A DNA stretch of 64,000 nt from Diphasiastrum complanatum (Eukaryota > Streptophyta > Lycopodiopsida > Lycopodiales > Lycopodiaceae), in contig CM055096.1 in the NCBI GenBank assembly GCA_029204225.1, positions 73,290,919-73,354,918 on the forward strand, written 5' to 3'. Of the stretch, positions 33,855-45,547 are shown piece after piece (position 1 is the first letter of the stretch; each line of letters begins with the position of its first letter). The notes beneath the pieces are model-generated. The model did no database searches and had not been told where the DNA came from. It saw only the letters and a list, made by a program, of their open reading frames with translations. A program made the translations under genes and the position numbers.

Positions 33855-36089
33855 ATGTCCCTAAAACTGCTAGCTTATGAATCGTGCTTTCATTCACAAC
33901 AGAGGATCGTTGCGGCATTTCTAGTTCAGCAAATTAGGGTCACGATTCGCGACATGCATTCTACACAGGGCTCGAGGGGGGGCAGAGGCAGGGGCAGAGG
34001 TGAGGGCAGAGGCAGGGACAGAGGTGAGGCCATTCAGCATAATAGGGATAGGGCAGCTTTGGGAGATTTGAGCAATCCAGCATCTGCACTCGGTGAGGCA
34101 CAACCAGATTTTTCAAACAACTGGGGTCGGGATGCAGTTAGAAGGGGATCTTCGCTTGGTGCAAGAAGTCAAATAGCAGGAATTCATCAAAATAGGAACA
34201 AGGGATCTTTTGGAGGGTTGACCAATCCAACGTCGGCACTTGGTGAGACAAAACCAAATTCTACGAACAGAAATGGCGGTCATGATGAGGTTGAAGCTAG
34301 TAGTCATGATGAGTTTACAGTTAGGGCAGCTTTGGGAGATTTGAGCAACCCAGCAACTGCACTTGGTGAGGCAAAATCAGATTCGTCAAACAACTGGGGT
34401 CGGGATGCAGTTAGACAGGGATCTTCGCTTGGTGCAAGAAGTCAAATAGCAGTAAGGAACAAGGGATCTTTTGGAGGGTTGCCCAATCCAACTTCGGCAC
34501 TTGGTGAGACAAAAGCAAATTCTACGAACAGAAATGGCGGTCATGATGAGGTTGAAGCTAGTAGTCATGATGAGTTTAGAGTTAGTAGGGGATCTTATGT
34601 CGATGCATGTGACCAAATAGTATCAATTGATACAGTTAAGTCAGATTATGTCAATGCAGACAGCAATGCCAGACAAGAGAAAATTTCCACCTCTAGCAGC
34701 CTATATAAATCAGATCGTGTAAATAGAGTAGGGCAAAGCCGCAATGTCAGACATGAGAATTTTGCAACCTCTAACAGTTACAGAGGATCAGAGAGCAGTA
34801 GAGGTCGGGGAGGGCATGGAAGGAGATGGAATGAAGGCAAGCCGAGTGAGAATGACCGAATTGACGCTTTAGGCAGAACCTTGTACGTATGAGATTCTGC
34901 TCAAAAATTTGAATGTGGCTGTATTTTTGCTTCTATGCTTGAAGCATGCAGGGTTGCTAATCCCCCTGTTTTTAGGGTTGATTTCTCATGCCTCCATATA
35001 ATTTCAGGGTTAAAGTACTGAAATCTAGACACCTGCATATTATTGAGACAAGTTGCATTCAATAGGCCTTCGTAGACATGTGCCCTGAGCATGAATCCGA
35101 ATGAGTTGTAGAGGAGTGGCATATTTTGCACCATGACTGCCTTGGCAGTTGCAGGTCTCCTAATTCAAGGGTAGGGGATGATTAAAGCATGGTGGAGAGA
35201 TGCTTCCACCCTCACAGCCTTCATCCCCCCCCTTGACTTTTTGCAAAAGCATGGTGCAAAGTATCCTGCTCCCATGAAATAAGCATCATGAGTAGATAGG
35301 CCATTCTCGCGCCCTTTTACTACAAAGTACTGCTGCCTGCTAACCAGAATGAACATAGGAAGATGTAAGTAGTTGCTAGTGAGTGCCACATCATTTCAAA
35401 GCAGTTGTTCTTCTAATACATGATCCTTACGGGTCATTAGTCTGATCTGAATTTTCCCTAGAAGTCAAATGCTCTTGGACAATGCATGTGTAGTATTCAT
35501 GTCACCATGCTCTTTAGTGTATGCTGGCAGTCACCTAAGCCCCGTAGACTATTTGATACTTTACCATATGATTTGATCCATAGGCCATGCATTTAGCAAT
35601 TGGAAATTTATTATTGACATTTAGTCATTTCTTAGGCTACTTTTGGACCTTACATAGTGCCTTACAGACCTAGCCCTTAGTTGAGCCCCATTCAGTATAG
35701 ATACCCCCGTAAGGCCACATCATGTGTAGGTGATTGACTGATTGTACAATGAGGCTTGAGATTGGGAATTGTTGTATTTAATCAAGGGAAGTAGAACTGT
35801 TGAGTTGTTATATAAACACACTTGCCACCAATTAGGATGTATGAAACTGCTTGTAAGTATTTCTTGCAAGCATTATGAAGTTGGAGACTGATCATGGATT
35901 GTGTTTCTAACTATTTTTTATGGTGGATGACCAATTCATTCCTTGATAAGTTAAGTTGTCAAGTACCAGTGTCAAACTCACAACAAAACCGTCAATCACA
36001 TCAAACTTTTCTAAAGATCACTATCAACTATTAATTGCAAAATCAAATTAACTTTTTCAAAAGTAGAAATCATTAAGTTTCAAGTAGCA

Positions 36090-36128
<39 letters not shown>

Positions 36129-39100
36129 GTGAAAATAGTACAAATTAAGAAGCATGGCCAACCTTGCTTTGGTTCACAAGGGCAAAAAAAGGCCTGCAAA
36201 TTGAGGAGATGCCATTAACTCTCAAGGGGGTTTAATGGCACAATCCACTCACGCTGAATCACTTAGTTTCTTACCACATGGTACTCTTTCCTCGTGTACT
36301 GCTTTCAGCGGTCAGCTATGCGATACATGGCAAAATCTGAACATTTATAACAAAATCCAACGGCAGCCGGCTTTATTTCGCTTTGTGCCAATGAATTTTG
36401 AGCATCTCTTTCCTTCGAGCAACACAGACACATGGATCACATGCATGCTTCCTTGCTGATTTTTGGAAAAGCCACGATCGATTTTTTTCTGCAGATGGTG
36501 GAATTCATGCGCGGATGCATGGATCGTGGGACTGGACTTGACTTGACTCTCGACTTTGGAGCTTTAAGCTTTCCAGCTTTCGCCACATTTGCATCTGCAA
36601 CCATTGAAAAGTTTCCTTGTGGCAGTTCTCAACACCTGGCTGACATCCAAGCGGTGGCTGCAAATACCCCTAAAACTGCAAACTATCCATCTGCAGTTCT
36701 CACTCAGTACATGGTTGATATCCCAGTGGTCGTAGCAAATGTACCTAAAACTGCTAGCTCATGAATCGTGCTATCATTCACAACAGAAGAGCATTGCGGC
36801 GTTTCTAGTTCAGCAAATTTGGGTTACGCTTCTGGACATGCATTCTAGACAGGCCTGGAGGGGGGGGGGGCAGAGGCAGGGACAGAGGTAGGGGCAGAGG
36901 TGAGGGCAGAGGCAGCGACAGAGGTGAGGCCATTCAGCATAATAGGGATAGGACAGCTTTGGGAAATCTAAGCACTCTAGCATCTGCACTCGGTGAGGCA
37001 AAACCAGCTTCTTCAAACAACTTGAGTCAGGAAGGAGTTAGTCGAGGATTTTTGGTTTGTGTGAGCAGCCAAATAGCAGTAATTCACCAAGATAGGAACA
37101 GGGGATCTTTTGGAGGGTTAACCAATTCAACGTTGGCACTTGGTGAGACAAAACCAGATTCTGTGAACAGAAATTGTGGTCATGATGAGGTTGGAGCTAG
37201 TAGTCATGATGAGGTTAGAGGTAGTAGGGGATCGTCTGTCAGTGCAAGTGTCCATATAGCAGCAATTAATGGGGTTAAGTCAGGTTATGCCAATGCACCA
37301 AGGCAAGGCAGCAATGCCAGACAGGAGAAATTTGCTACCTCTAGCTGGTACCAAGGTTTGTATAGTCTTAGAGGGTGGGGAGAGGGTGATTGTATGAAGT
37401 TGAGCCAAGTGAGAATCATCGAATATCAGCAATTTATGTTGTTGCATCAAATCCTGTAAATAGAGTAGGGCAAAGCAGCAATGTCGGACATGAGAATTTT
37501 GCAACCTCTAGCAGTTACACATGATCAGGGAGCAAGAGAGGTCGGGGAGAGAAGGAGATGGATTGAATGCGAGCCGAGTGAGGATGACCAAATCAACGCT
37601 TTAGGCAGAACCTTGTTCATATGAGATTCTGTTAAAAAATTTGAATGGCTGTATTTTTGCATTTGTGCTTGAAGCATACAGGGTTGCAAGTCCCTGTATG
37701 CTTTTAGGGTTGATATCTCATGCCTTCATATGATTTCAGGATTAGAGTCCCGAAATCTAGACACGTGCATATAACTGAGACGAGTTGGATTCATTAGGCT
37801 TTTGTGGACATTTATACCGAGCATGAATCTGCATGAGCGGAGAGAAACATGCATAGAAAAGGAGTGGCATATTTGACACCATGATTGCCTTGGCAGTTGT
37901 GGGACTCCTAATTCAAGGGTAGGGGATGCTTAAAGCATGGTGAGGAGATGCTTCCACCCTCACACCATTCATCCCCCGCCTCGATTCTTGGCGGAAGCAT
38001 GGTGCAAATTCGCTGCTCCCTCCCATAAAATAAGCATCATGAGTAGAGAGGCCGTTCTCACGCCCTTTTACTACAAAGTACTGCTCCCTGCTAACCAGAA
38101 TGAACGTAGGAAGATTGGGCAAGTAGTTCTTAGCAAGTACCACATCATGTTTAGAGCAATTGTTCTTTTTCTGGGCAATATATGATCCTTACGGATCATT
38201 AGCCTGATCTGACTTGTACCTATAAGTCAAATTCTCTTGGACAATGCGTGTGTAGTATTTATGTGACTATTATGCTCTTTGGTATATGCTGGCAGTTACT
38301 TGGGCACCATGGTTTATTTGATAGTTCACCATAGGATTTGGCCCAGGGCCATGCATTTAGTGACTGGAAATCTAATATCGACATCTATTCATTTCTTAGA
38401 CTGCTATTGGGCCTTACATAGTGCCCTCAGTTGAGCCCCATTCAATATAGATATACCTGTAAGGCCACATCATTTGTAGGTGATTGATTGGATAGTAGTT
38501 GTATTCGATTAAGGGAAGAAAACGAACTATTGAGTTGTTGTGTGAAGGCACTTGCCAGCAGTTAGGAGGTATGAAATTGCTTGGTAGTATTTCTTGCAGG
38601 CATTTATGAAGTTGTACCTTCCTAATTTTTTATTAATATCTGCTTCCAAACATTAATTTTTCAAGAATATAGACTGAAATTGACTAAAGATCAGAGAGTG
38701 ATTCTAAACTATTGACGGCTTAATCTGTCCATTATTGATTTTTTGTAGACAACAGTAAATTTCTTTTTTGCCAAAATTGCTTTGGTGTTGATATCAGCAT
38801 ATGGAAGGGCTTACTTTTGCTGCTTATGTTTGAATTATACCATGCCAATCCTAGGGTCAGAATTTTACGCCATCAGGCTTCTGAATTGGGCTTAAAAATG
38901 CGCGAAGATGGATTCATTGAAGTCATGGATCTGCTGCGATTACCAATAAAAACAGGCGTCGGGTTACCTTTGAGCTCTCACACAATTGAACATTTTCATC
39001 AAGTGGGTGTACCTTCATTATTTTCTTTGTCATATTGTATACTGTTCCTTTTGAGCAAAATGGTGCAATAATCAGTAGCCTACTATTGTTTCAAAATATT

Positions 39101-42100
39101 GTTAATAAGTGGCCTTAGTTAAATGGAGGTTATGTTGATTATATTGGTTCTAGAGCACGGTAGGTTACAGAGACTAGGGAATGCAGACCTTCATTATTGG
39201 ATCCATCTGAAGTTCTTAAGGTTCAATAATCAATTTCAAAGATAGCTTGTTAATATGTCAAGGAAGTGTTGTTAATTTGACTAGGAAATAAATTAGGGCC
39301 AAACTAGTAGGCTTTAGGTTTTCTTCCTCTCATTTAATTCGAAGTTGAATTTAGATCCTCTACATATCTTTAGAGAGAAATATTTAATTTTTTTGAATCG
39401 TTAAAATAAATAAAATCAGTTTGGCGTCATGTGGATTTGTCATTAAATGTGGTATAAATAATGTTCAACTTCAATCTAGATATTGCAGCGAATAATTTAT
39501 CGACGTGCTATTTAGGTTTCTATTCGTTATTTCCAAGCTTTAAAAGTGTACCAATAAGGCATAGTTAAAAAATTGATGGTGAATGAAAATATTCTTCATA
39601 TGGTTTAAACTTTATAGTGTCTAAACTTCTCAAATGACAATGAAATTTCCTATATTAATGTTCCCAGTCATCATCTATGGAATTTTTGTGGTAAAAAATT
39701 TGAAGTACATTATATATTTCAAGTACGATTTTTGTTTGTAAGATGATGATTCTCTTGATACTAGCAATGTGTGGAGATTCTTGTAGGCTGTTAAGCAAGA
39801 TAATAAACAACGACTTGGGATCATCGAAGAGGACGAGAAGTTGTGGATAAGGGCAAATCAAGGACACTCACTTAAGGTTTTGGCACTTATATGCTGCTGT
39901 TGAATCAATCTTTTGATATTACTTATGTTGTCATTTTCTTTAGTCCCCGTGAGATGATTTGTAGTCCTGTATCTTCCTAATATAACAATTAGAATAAGAA
40001 ATTGAAGTTGGTTGTGATTTCTATATTTTTTGTTGGTTGTAATTTCTTTTGACATGCAATATCTATCATTCCTAGAGATAATTGACAAACATCTTTGCCT
40101 GCTCTTTTGATTTTTTTTCATATCTATAAGGATTGCAATGAAAAATTTCTTTAAGAAAGCTCACTTAGTAGGAAATGTGTGAGATAAACTTACTTGTAGA
40201 ACAAAGAGTAGCAAGGAAAATGCAAATTTCAATGAAGCACTGTAGTTGGCCAAGGTGAGAGCTCCTCCCCTTCTATACCATGAAGGTGAGAGTGTCCATG
40301 CCTAATGCACATCCCTGATCCCGACAAGTGGCATACATGCGGTCCACGAGTCACTGCTCAAGTCCATAGGCCGAGTCCGATGTCCAGTTTCAAGTTAGGT
40401 TCGGGACCCGAGGGGTCGGGGTCCCTAACGCATCTCTCTTGTTACGTCATTGCTTTGGTCCATAGCTTGAGGGCTTATATTTGATTGATCTAGATTGGTT
40501 GGGTAGGTTTGAGTCATCATCTATTCTATTGTGATTATTGGCTTCAGCATCTTGGTTAGGATTTTGGGAGACTTAAAACCTTGACATTGGATGAGCTTGG
40601 GACTCGGTATTCAAAGAGATGATTCTCGTTTTTCTTGATCGGATGTGGAAATCTGTACATGCAACAGCCTTGAAGAGTAAACGTGTTTCATTGTATTTAA
40701 CGTGGTGGGCTCAATTTGGTTTTTTACTTTGTGTGGTTCTGAAGCTGGTTGTTTTATTATCGTCTTCAGACTATCAACTCAGATAAGTTACTAAAGCCAA
40801 TTGAGAGTGCTGCGGAAATTCAAGGTATGAATGATTTCAGTAGTTCATTCTTTTGCTTCTGCAATATAATTGTCCACAGTAAAAGCTTATATGTTGTGGT
40901 TGATCTTTTATATGAACTATTTGGGTTAACTTTAGATTGGATTCAAAGCTGTTCAACATGTAGCCAATCACATGCAAAGATTTCAAAACTTATCAAGCAA
41001 TCTTGCTGCTAATTGCCTCAGTCCTTTTCCTGAAAGTGTCATGTCTCTTTTGCTGCTATTGGTTTATAGTTTGTGTGCATGGTACGTATAAGCGTTTTTT
41101 ATCATCTATCTTGGAGACGGGTCTGAGAACAATGGATCGCATGCATATTCACTTTGCTATGGGATTACCCGGAGAAGATGGTGTGATCAGTGGTAGGTGC
41201 TTGAACGCTTATTCGTTTGTTTTTATTTCACAAAAATAATCTCATGGGAATGTGTAGAGTTGGCTTTATGTTGTGCTCCTATCGCTTAATTGGTTGTTTC
41301 AACTTCAACTAATTTGTTCATGAAGACTGTGGGTTTGACTGTGGTTAAATTGCATTGTTCAAGTGAAGTTACGTCTCTAATTATGGATAATGTGAAGTGC
41401 GATGGCCAACAGTCCGAGTATCCCCTCAGTAGACATGCTCCTTTTATGAATTTCAGCATAGATTCCTATTGAATCTCTGGAATTACAAGGATGTGGCATG
41501 TGAATGATCACAAATATGATGTGGGTTTTACATGGTTGACTGTTGCACTCCCACTTGGTGATAGGCTATTATGCTTTTAGCAATTTTGAGGCACGTTAGT
41601 AGAGATGCTGTTTTTTTGGCACCTTTGTAAGCACAAGTTTCAGCAGAAAAGAGGCATTTATAAGCTTCATTGCTTTTTCCAGTAGCAAGCAACTTTTGGT
41701 GTGACATCTTAGCTTTTATGATGGCTTGCCCATCACTATTTTTCAAGAATTTCCATCACGTGACCATTTGAGTAGCTTGTGAATGCCCCATGCCCCACCG
41801 TGTCTTTGTGAGCACTGGACCCACCTGGGCCTATTGCCAGCTAGCCCCAATCACGGTCCAGTCTGCATACGCACCTGATGGCCAGGGTTACGACAGTTTT
41901 TCTGTCCTTATTGATTATTAACATTGTGGGTACCTTGCGTTGCATCTGGCAACAGACCATACTCAACCTCACTACTTGTACATATATTCTTACGTGATTT
42001 TTTCAAGTTTTGGAATTCTCTCTGTTTGCCTTTGGCTGCATGTGACAATAGTTTAAACTCTTGAGACCGACGCTGTATTTCTAAATTTTTTGTTTCAGTT

Positions 42101-42748
42101 CCATCTTACTTGTCATTTACCTTTATGTACACATCTGCAACACTTATCCATTTGCCCATTTCAATGTGTAATTTGAGTCAATAACAATGATTGGAGAAAG
42201 TTGCTCCAACCCAGTGCCAACTCTATATTCAAAAGATTCTGTTGTGTCAAACTGGTTAAAGGTTGATTGGTTGGTGCCAAAAGGGTTGATTGTTCTATTT
42301 TTCTCTGGCTTCATTTAGAGAGAATCATTTGTGAAAGAATAAGCTCTTCTTTATCAATGAGATTCAAGACACTGAGTCTAAAGTTTCATATCACCAACTG
42401 CTTAGAAGCACACCAACCCACATGAAACGCAGCGTCTTGGGTAGTCTAGGATCTGCATCGTTGTGAGCTATATGACCCCTGAGACTTTATTGGCCTAAAC
42501 GTGTGAAGCAGCTACTGTAGTGGCCTTAGACATGCTGATACAGCTCTTCTGTGGACGTTCCAGAGCTATGTCTAGCAAATGGACGGATATATACCTGAAA
42601 GGTATGATGTTTGTTTGTGCAGGAATGAGAAAAACCTGTGAAATACTCATCTACTTGGATGTGGCAAGAGCACTGAGTGGTCAGTGCTGTTCTAAATCAA
42701 TGATTAAGGTTTTATTATGTTCAATGAGCAGATTTTGTTTGCTATATT

Positions 42749-42812
<64 letters not shown>

Positions 42813-42999
42813 TCCGTTATTTTCTATCCTTTCAGATAACATGAAGCTGTACATTTCTGAAAATAGAGTCATCCTAACTGAAGGTTTTGGTGGTGTGGTG
42901 CCTCCTATCTACTTTGCAAAGGCTATCAAATGGCCTGAAGGAACCCAGATTCCATTACAAAAGTTTCAAAATCCTGCAAGCTCGGTGGATCATGAATGA
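33855..42999 (+). CDS. TPT1: tRNA 2'-phosphotransferase (Tpt1/KptA family)
   Basis: Removes the 2'-phosphate from the splice junction of ligated tRNA, transferring it to NAD+ to give ADP-ribose 1'',2''-cyclic phosphate and nicotinamide. Seven exons with consistent GT-AG splice sites and phase: 33855-34882, 38855-39002, 39787-39876, 40770-40824, 41070-41192, 42623-42679, 42836-42999 (TGA). From the ATG at 33855 the product is 554 aa; the ATG at 33954 would give 521 aa. The Tpt1 core starts near residue 336 (DALGRTL|VRILRHQ). Expected catalytic residues are all present: R348-H349, R414 in RANQGH, H444 in CVHGTY, R511 in NRVILTEG. The C-terminal GVVPPIYF block is typical of eukaryotic Tpt1. The N-terminal third is an extra region: RGG-type repeats (residues ~40-60) and a 91-residue tandem duplication (DNA units from 34051 and 34324). 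Intron 1 (3.97 kb) would skip the broken duplicate exon at 36.8-37.6 kb. Long introns, one with (CT)n. Confidence 0.9.
36091..36129 (+). repeat. (TAA)n microsatellite
   Basis: About 12-13 TAA units in duplication copy B. The corresponding place in copy A (about 23683) has only AATAATAAAAATAAAAATAG, so the repeat grew after duplication or shrank in copy A. Confidence 0.95.
36739..37614 (+). pseudogene. Duplicate TPT1 exon 1 (copy B), frame broken
   Basis: Corresponds to 33855-34882. A G-homopolymer run (36859-36870) and other changes shift the frame, so that from the ATG at 36838 a stop follows within about 20 codons. The body reopens at 36959-37459 with GNLSTLASALGEAKPASSNN, the single counterpart of the 91-residue repeat, and then stops at 37457 and 37466. 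From an in-frame ATG at 37481 the frame is open to the splice position 37614, in the phase needed for exon 2. The donor has become GTTCAT, against GTACGT in copy A. Probably a dead exon, but a short alternative first exon cannot be excluded. Confidence 0.75.
42754..42809 (+). repeat. (CT)28 microsatellite in TPT1 intron 6
   Basis: Uninterrupted CT run ending 26 bp before the exon 7 acceptor at 42835, so it adds to or replaces the polypyrimidine tract of that splice site. Confidence 0.95.
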
Positions 43000-43340
43000 C
43001 TGTTTCAGGATTTTTAAGTTCTTGTCAAACTTTTGTTGAAATGCATTTGCAATCTTGCTGGAAAGTTCCAAACATTTGATTGCAACTATGTTTATCCATG
43101 TTACCTTTGGATGAAAATGTAGGCTACTTAGTCAAACAAGATCTGATTAAGTCCAACTACAATCAGCATACCGATCTTTTGATAATGAGCTTTAGTGAGA
43201 CTGTCTTCAAAAAACAAAGTCACCAACCGTCACATTAAATATGTTACTTGTTATATTGCATAAAACAACGTAAGTATTATTCAATAAGATGGGCATACAC
43301 TTCTCCACAAGCAATTTATGCCTGAATATTTTAGAACTTT

Positions 43341-43470
43341 ATCTGCTGTCACTTGTCCAATTGTCTTATGCTTGGATTGGTGAAACATTATTACCCTATT
43401 GCGTTATCTGCTGTCACTTGTCCAATTGTCTCATGCTTGGATTGGTGAAACATTATTACCCTATTGTGTT
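43341..43470 (+). repeat. 65-bp tandem duplication
   Basis: Two near-identical copies starting ATCTGCTGTCACTTGTCC at 43341 and 43406, differing at only a few positions. Confidence 0.9.
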
Positions 43471-43586
43471 TTAGGAGTGCTTTGTTCAAGTGTATTGTGC
43501 AATGCCATGCTATTATTTCTTCTAGGGGCACATTGTGGAGCAATACAAAAATGGGTTCACGCCAAAATAAGGTCTATGAACTTATT

Positions 43587-43757
43587 AAATTTAGATGCAA
43601 TCTTTTACCTGTCAAATATTGTAGTCAGTAAATTGTTATAGGTGCTTAGAAGCTTTTGTGGTCATGTCTATGAAAATAAATTTAGATGCAACCTTTTACC
43701 TGTCAAATATTGTAGTCAGTAAATTGTTATTGGTGCTTAGAAGCTTTTGTGGTCACC
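43587..43757 (+). repeat. 91-bp tandem duplication
   Basis: Two copies starting AAATTTAGATGCAA at 43587 and 43678, nearly identical over about 80 bp up to AAGCTTTTGTGGTCA. The two copies abut with a short variable spacer. Confidence 0.9.
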
Positions 43758-44599
43758 GTTCTTAAATCAGCACCAACTAGCCTATTCATAGATTTTCTAT
43801 CTATCTTAAAAACATTTCAAAATGGCAAGCCCTTATGCTACTAGAAAGAATTGATGGTTTATCTTATACTCCTTGAGCTACCTCATGCATTCTCAATCAG
43901 TAAAGCAATGCAATAAATTTTTTTGGTATTTATCAACCCATTGGATCATAGAGTATAGAAGCCCATTTCAACAACTCATCATGTTTAGGAAGCCAACAAT
44001 GCTACAATGGAGTACCTATTTATAGTAAAATTTATAGGAATTCTTGAACTATCGATTTATCTTCTTGCCAAGCTGAAATGGCATAACAAGGGGCACTTTG
44101 TAGCAATATCTTTCAAAAAACAAATTGAGTATATAACATATATTTGTGTGTACATTTATATGCGAATGTGTGCATTTCAACTAGTATCTTAAACATTTGT
44201 CTTATTGACTCACAAGTGTTCTAGAAAATTATTTCCTATACGTGTTTTTCACATATAGCTTTTTTGATTAAATTATATTTCGAGTTGTTGGCTTTGAAAA
44301 TGAAAAGCAATCTATGGTGTATTGGAAAAAATAGGAGTGCATTAGTATTTCATATTTTAGAATGTGGGTGTATGATAACATGAAATATACTATATATTTA
44401 GTGGATGTTTACAAGTCCACATCAAAATAGCAACAAGTAATTAGTCGCAAAAAATTCTAAAAGACACATACATTCTAAGACGAAGTTGAACTCAATAAAG
44501 GATAGTATTGATTCAAAATGAAACATAAGTAAATGAGTACAATAAGTTGCAAATCGAAGGCGCGTACTCTATGTTATCTCTGAACGACTAAAATAAAAG

Positions 44600-45300
44600 T
44601 ATGAATTAAGCGCAATGCTGATAAGCAGTAGCGCAATAGCAATCTCTAAAACAACTCTAAGAAGTGAGCTAGAATGCTCAGGAATGTTCAAGCTCACAGG
44701 CTTGAGAGAGAGAGTGCTAACTATTCAAAAACTTTTTCTGATAATTCTGATGCTGACAATTATACTATATGAATATGAACGACTATTTATACTAAGAGAT
44801 TAGGTCGTCAATTGCGATTGTCAGTTGGCTGGTGATTACCCGACATCCATTCAGTCCTTTTCATTGATTGCTGATAAGTGGTGAAATTGGCCGTAAACGT
44901 TCTGTCTACATAAATGAGCCAAAACTGTAGCTCTGCAGAAATGAACTAAAACAGCCATAGGCGACACTGTCGGGTTTTTTGCGAAAAATGCGAAAAAGGA
45001 GGTGTCCTTTAATCTCATTTGGGGTTTGTCCCACACTTTGCCAGAGTCATTTCCTTAACATTTGAGGCTCTTTGGAAAAAGCGAAAAATGCGACACTGAT
45101 TTTACACGAGATTTTTGTCAGGTGAAAAATACGAAAAAGGAGAAGTTGCATTTTTCAGCGGGATTTCTGACAGACAAAAAAGGAGACACTGTCGTAAACT
45201 CCGTGTAATTCTGCAGACTGTGTAAAAACACTTGTAATTCTGCAGACTGTGTAAACACACGGGAAAATCCACAGAAGTGGATAAACAATGGATGAAGATT
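44600..45300 (-). repeat. LTR-like relic (minus strand) with GACACTG motifs
   Basis: On the minus strand a TATA box (GTATAAATA, 44784-44792) has GACACTG-bearing sequence upstream of it (44950-45210: GCGACACTG, GCGAAAAATGCG). This is the same arrangement as in the LTR at 9207-10581. Exact ends were not found and no internal element is attached, so it may be a solo LTR. Confidence 0.5.
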
Positions 45301-45521
45301 AAAATTGATTAGTCGCTTTAGTAAAAACATATGCTATCATATCTTGCGTTCTACAGTACTGCAATATGACCTCTTCCTTGAGGTGAGGTAGAAAGGAAGG
45401 TTTGAATAGCTACATCCCATTAACTCACTAAATTTGGGCGAGAACTTTTACATAATATTTGTAGACGCATTTTCTAATTCAAAGTATGATTTATTGCCTT
45501 TGAATGTATGATGAATAACCT

Positions 45522-45547
45522 TGTGTGTGTGTGTGTGTGTGTGTGTG
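45522..45547 (+). repeat. (GT)13 microsatellite
   Basis: About 13 GT units in AT-rich intergenic sequence. Confidence 0.95.

Larger units (their letters stand above)
23560..35885 (+). repeat. Segmental duplication copy A (TPT1 promoter and exon 1), interrupted
   Basis: Three host segments, 23560-23709, 28853-29148 and about 33479-35885, line up in order with one continuous stretch at 35965-38612. Anchors include AATCACATCAAACTTTT, AAGCATGGCCAA, the GTGTACTGCTTTCA promoter block, GGATCGTGGGAC, the whole first coding exon, and CTAATTCAAGGGTAGGGGAT downstream. The gaps are filled by a copia element (23710-28847) and a gag-only LTR element (29154-33471). Without insertions the unit is about 2.85 kb. 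Confidence 0.85.
35965..38612 (+). repeat. Segmental duplication copy B (TPT1 promoter and exon 1)
   Basis: A continuous ~2.65-kb copy of the unit described at 23560-35885, adjoining it head to tail and ending where TTCTTGCA(A/G)GCAT(T)TATGAAGTTG is shared (about 35885 and 38612). It carries a (TAA)n run, degraded G-boxes, the leader, the broken first exon and downstream non-coding sequence. It contains no retroelement. It lies inside intron 1 of the gene as spliced from copy A. Confidence 0.85.
43000..44560. other. Intergenic downstream of TPT1
   Basis: The TPT1 3' UTR probably occupies the first few hundred bases. Beyond that are two short tandem duplications (listed separately) and AT-rich sequence. 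No coding family recognised. Confidence 0.5.

Noticed and set aside
34901-35389. Minus-strand frames around 34901-35389 and 37913-38143 as a conserved gene
   Set aside because: They are similar because they lie in the duplicated segment; the frames contain no recognisable domain and no splice context.
36959-37459. Separate protein-coding gene on the 166-codon frame
   Set aside because: It is the decayed copy B of TPT1 exon 1, shown by collinear similarity to 34070-34760.
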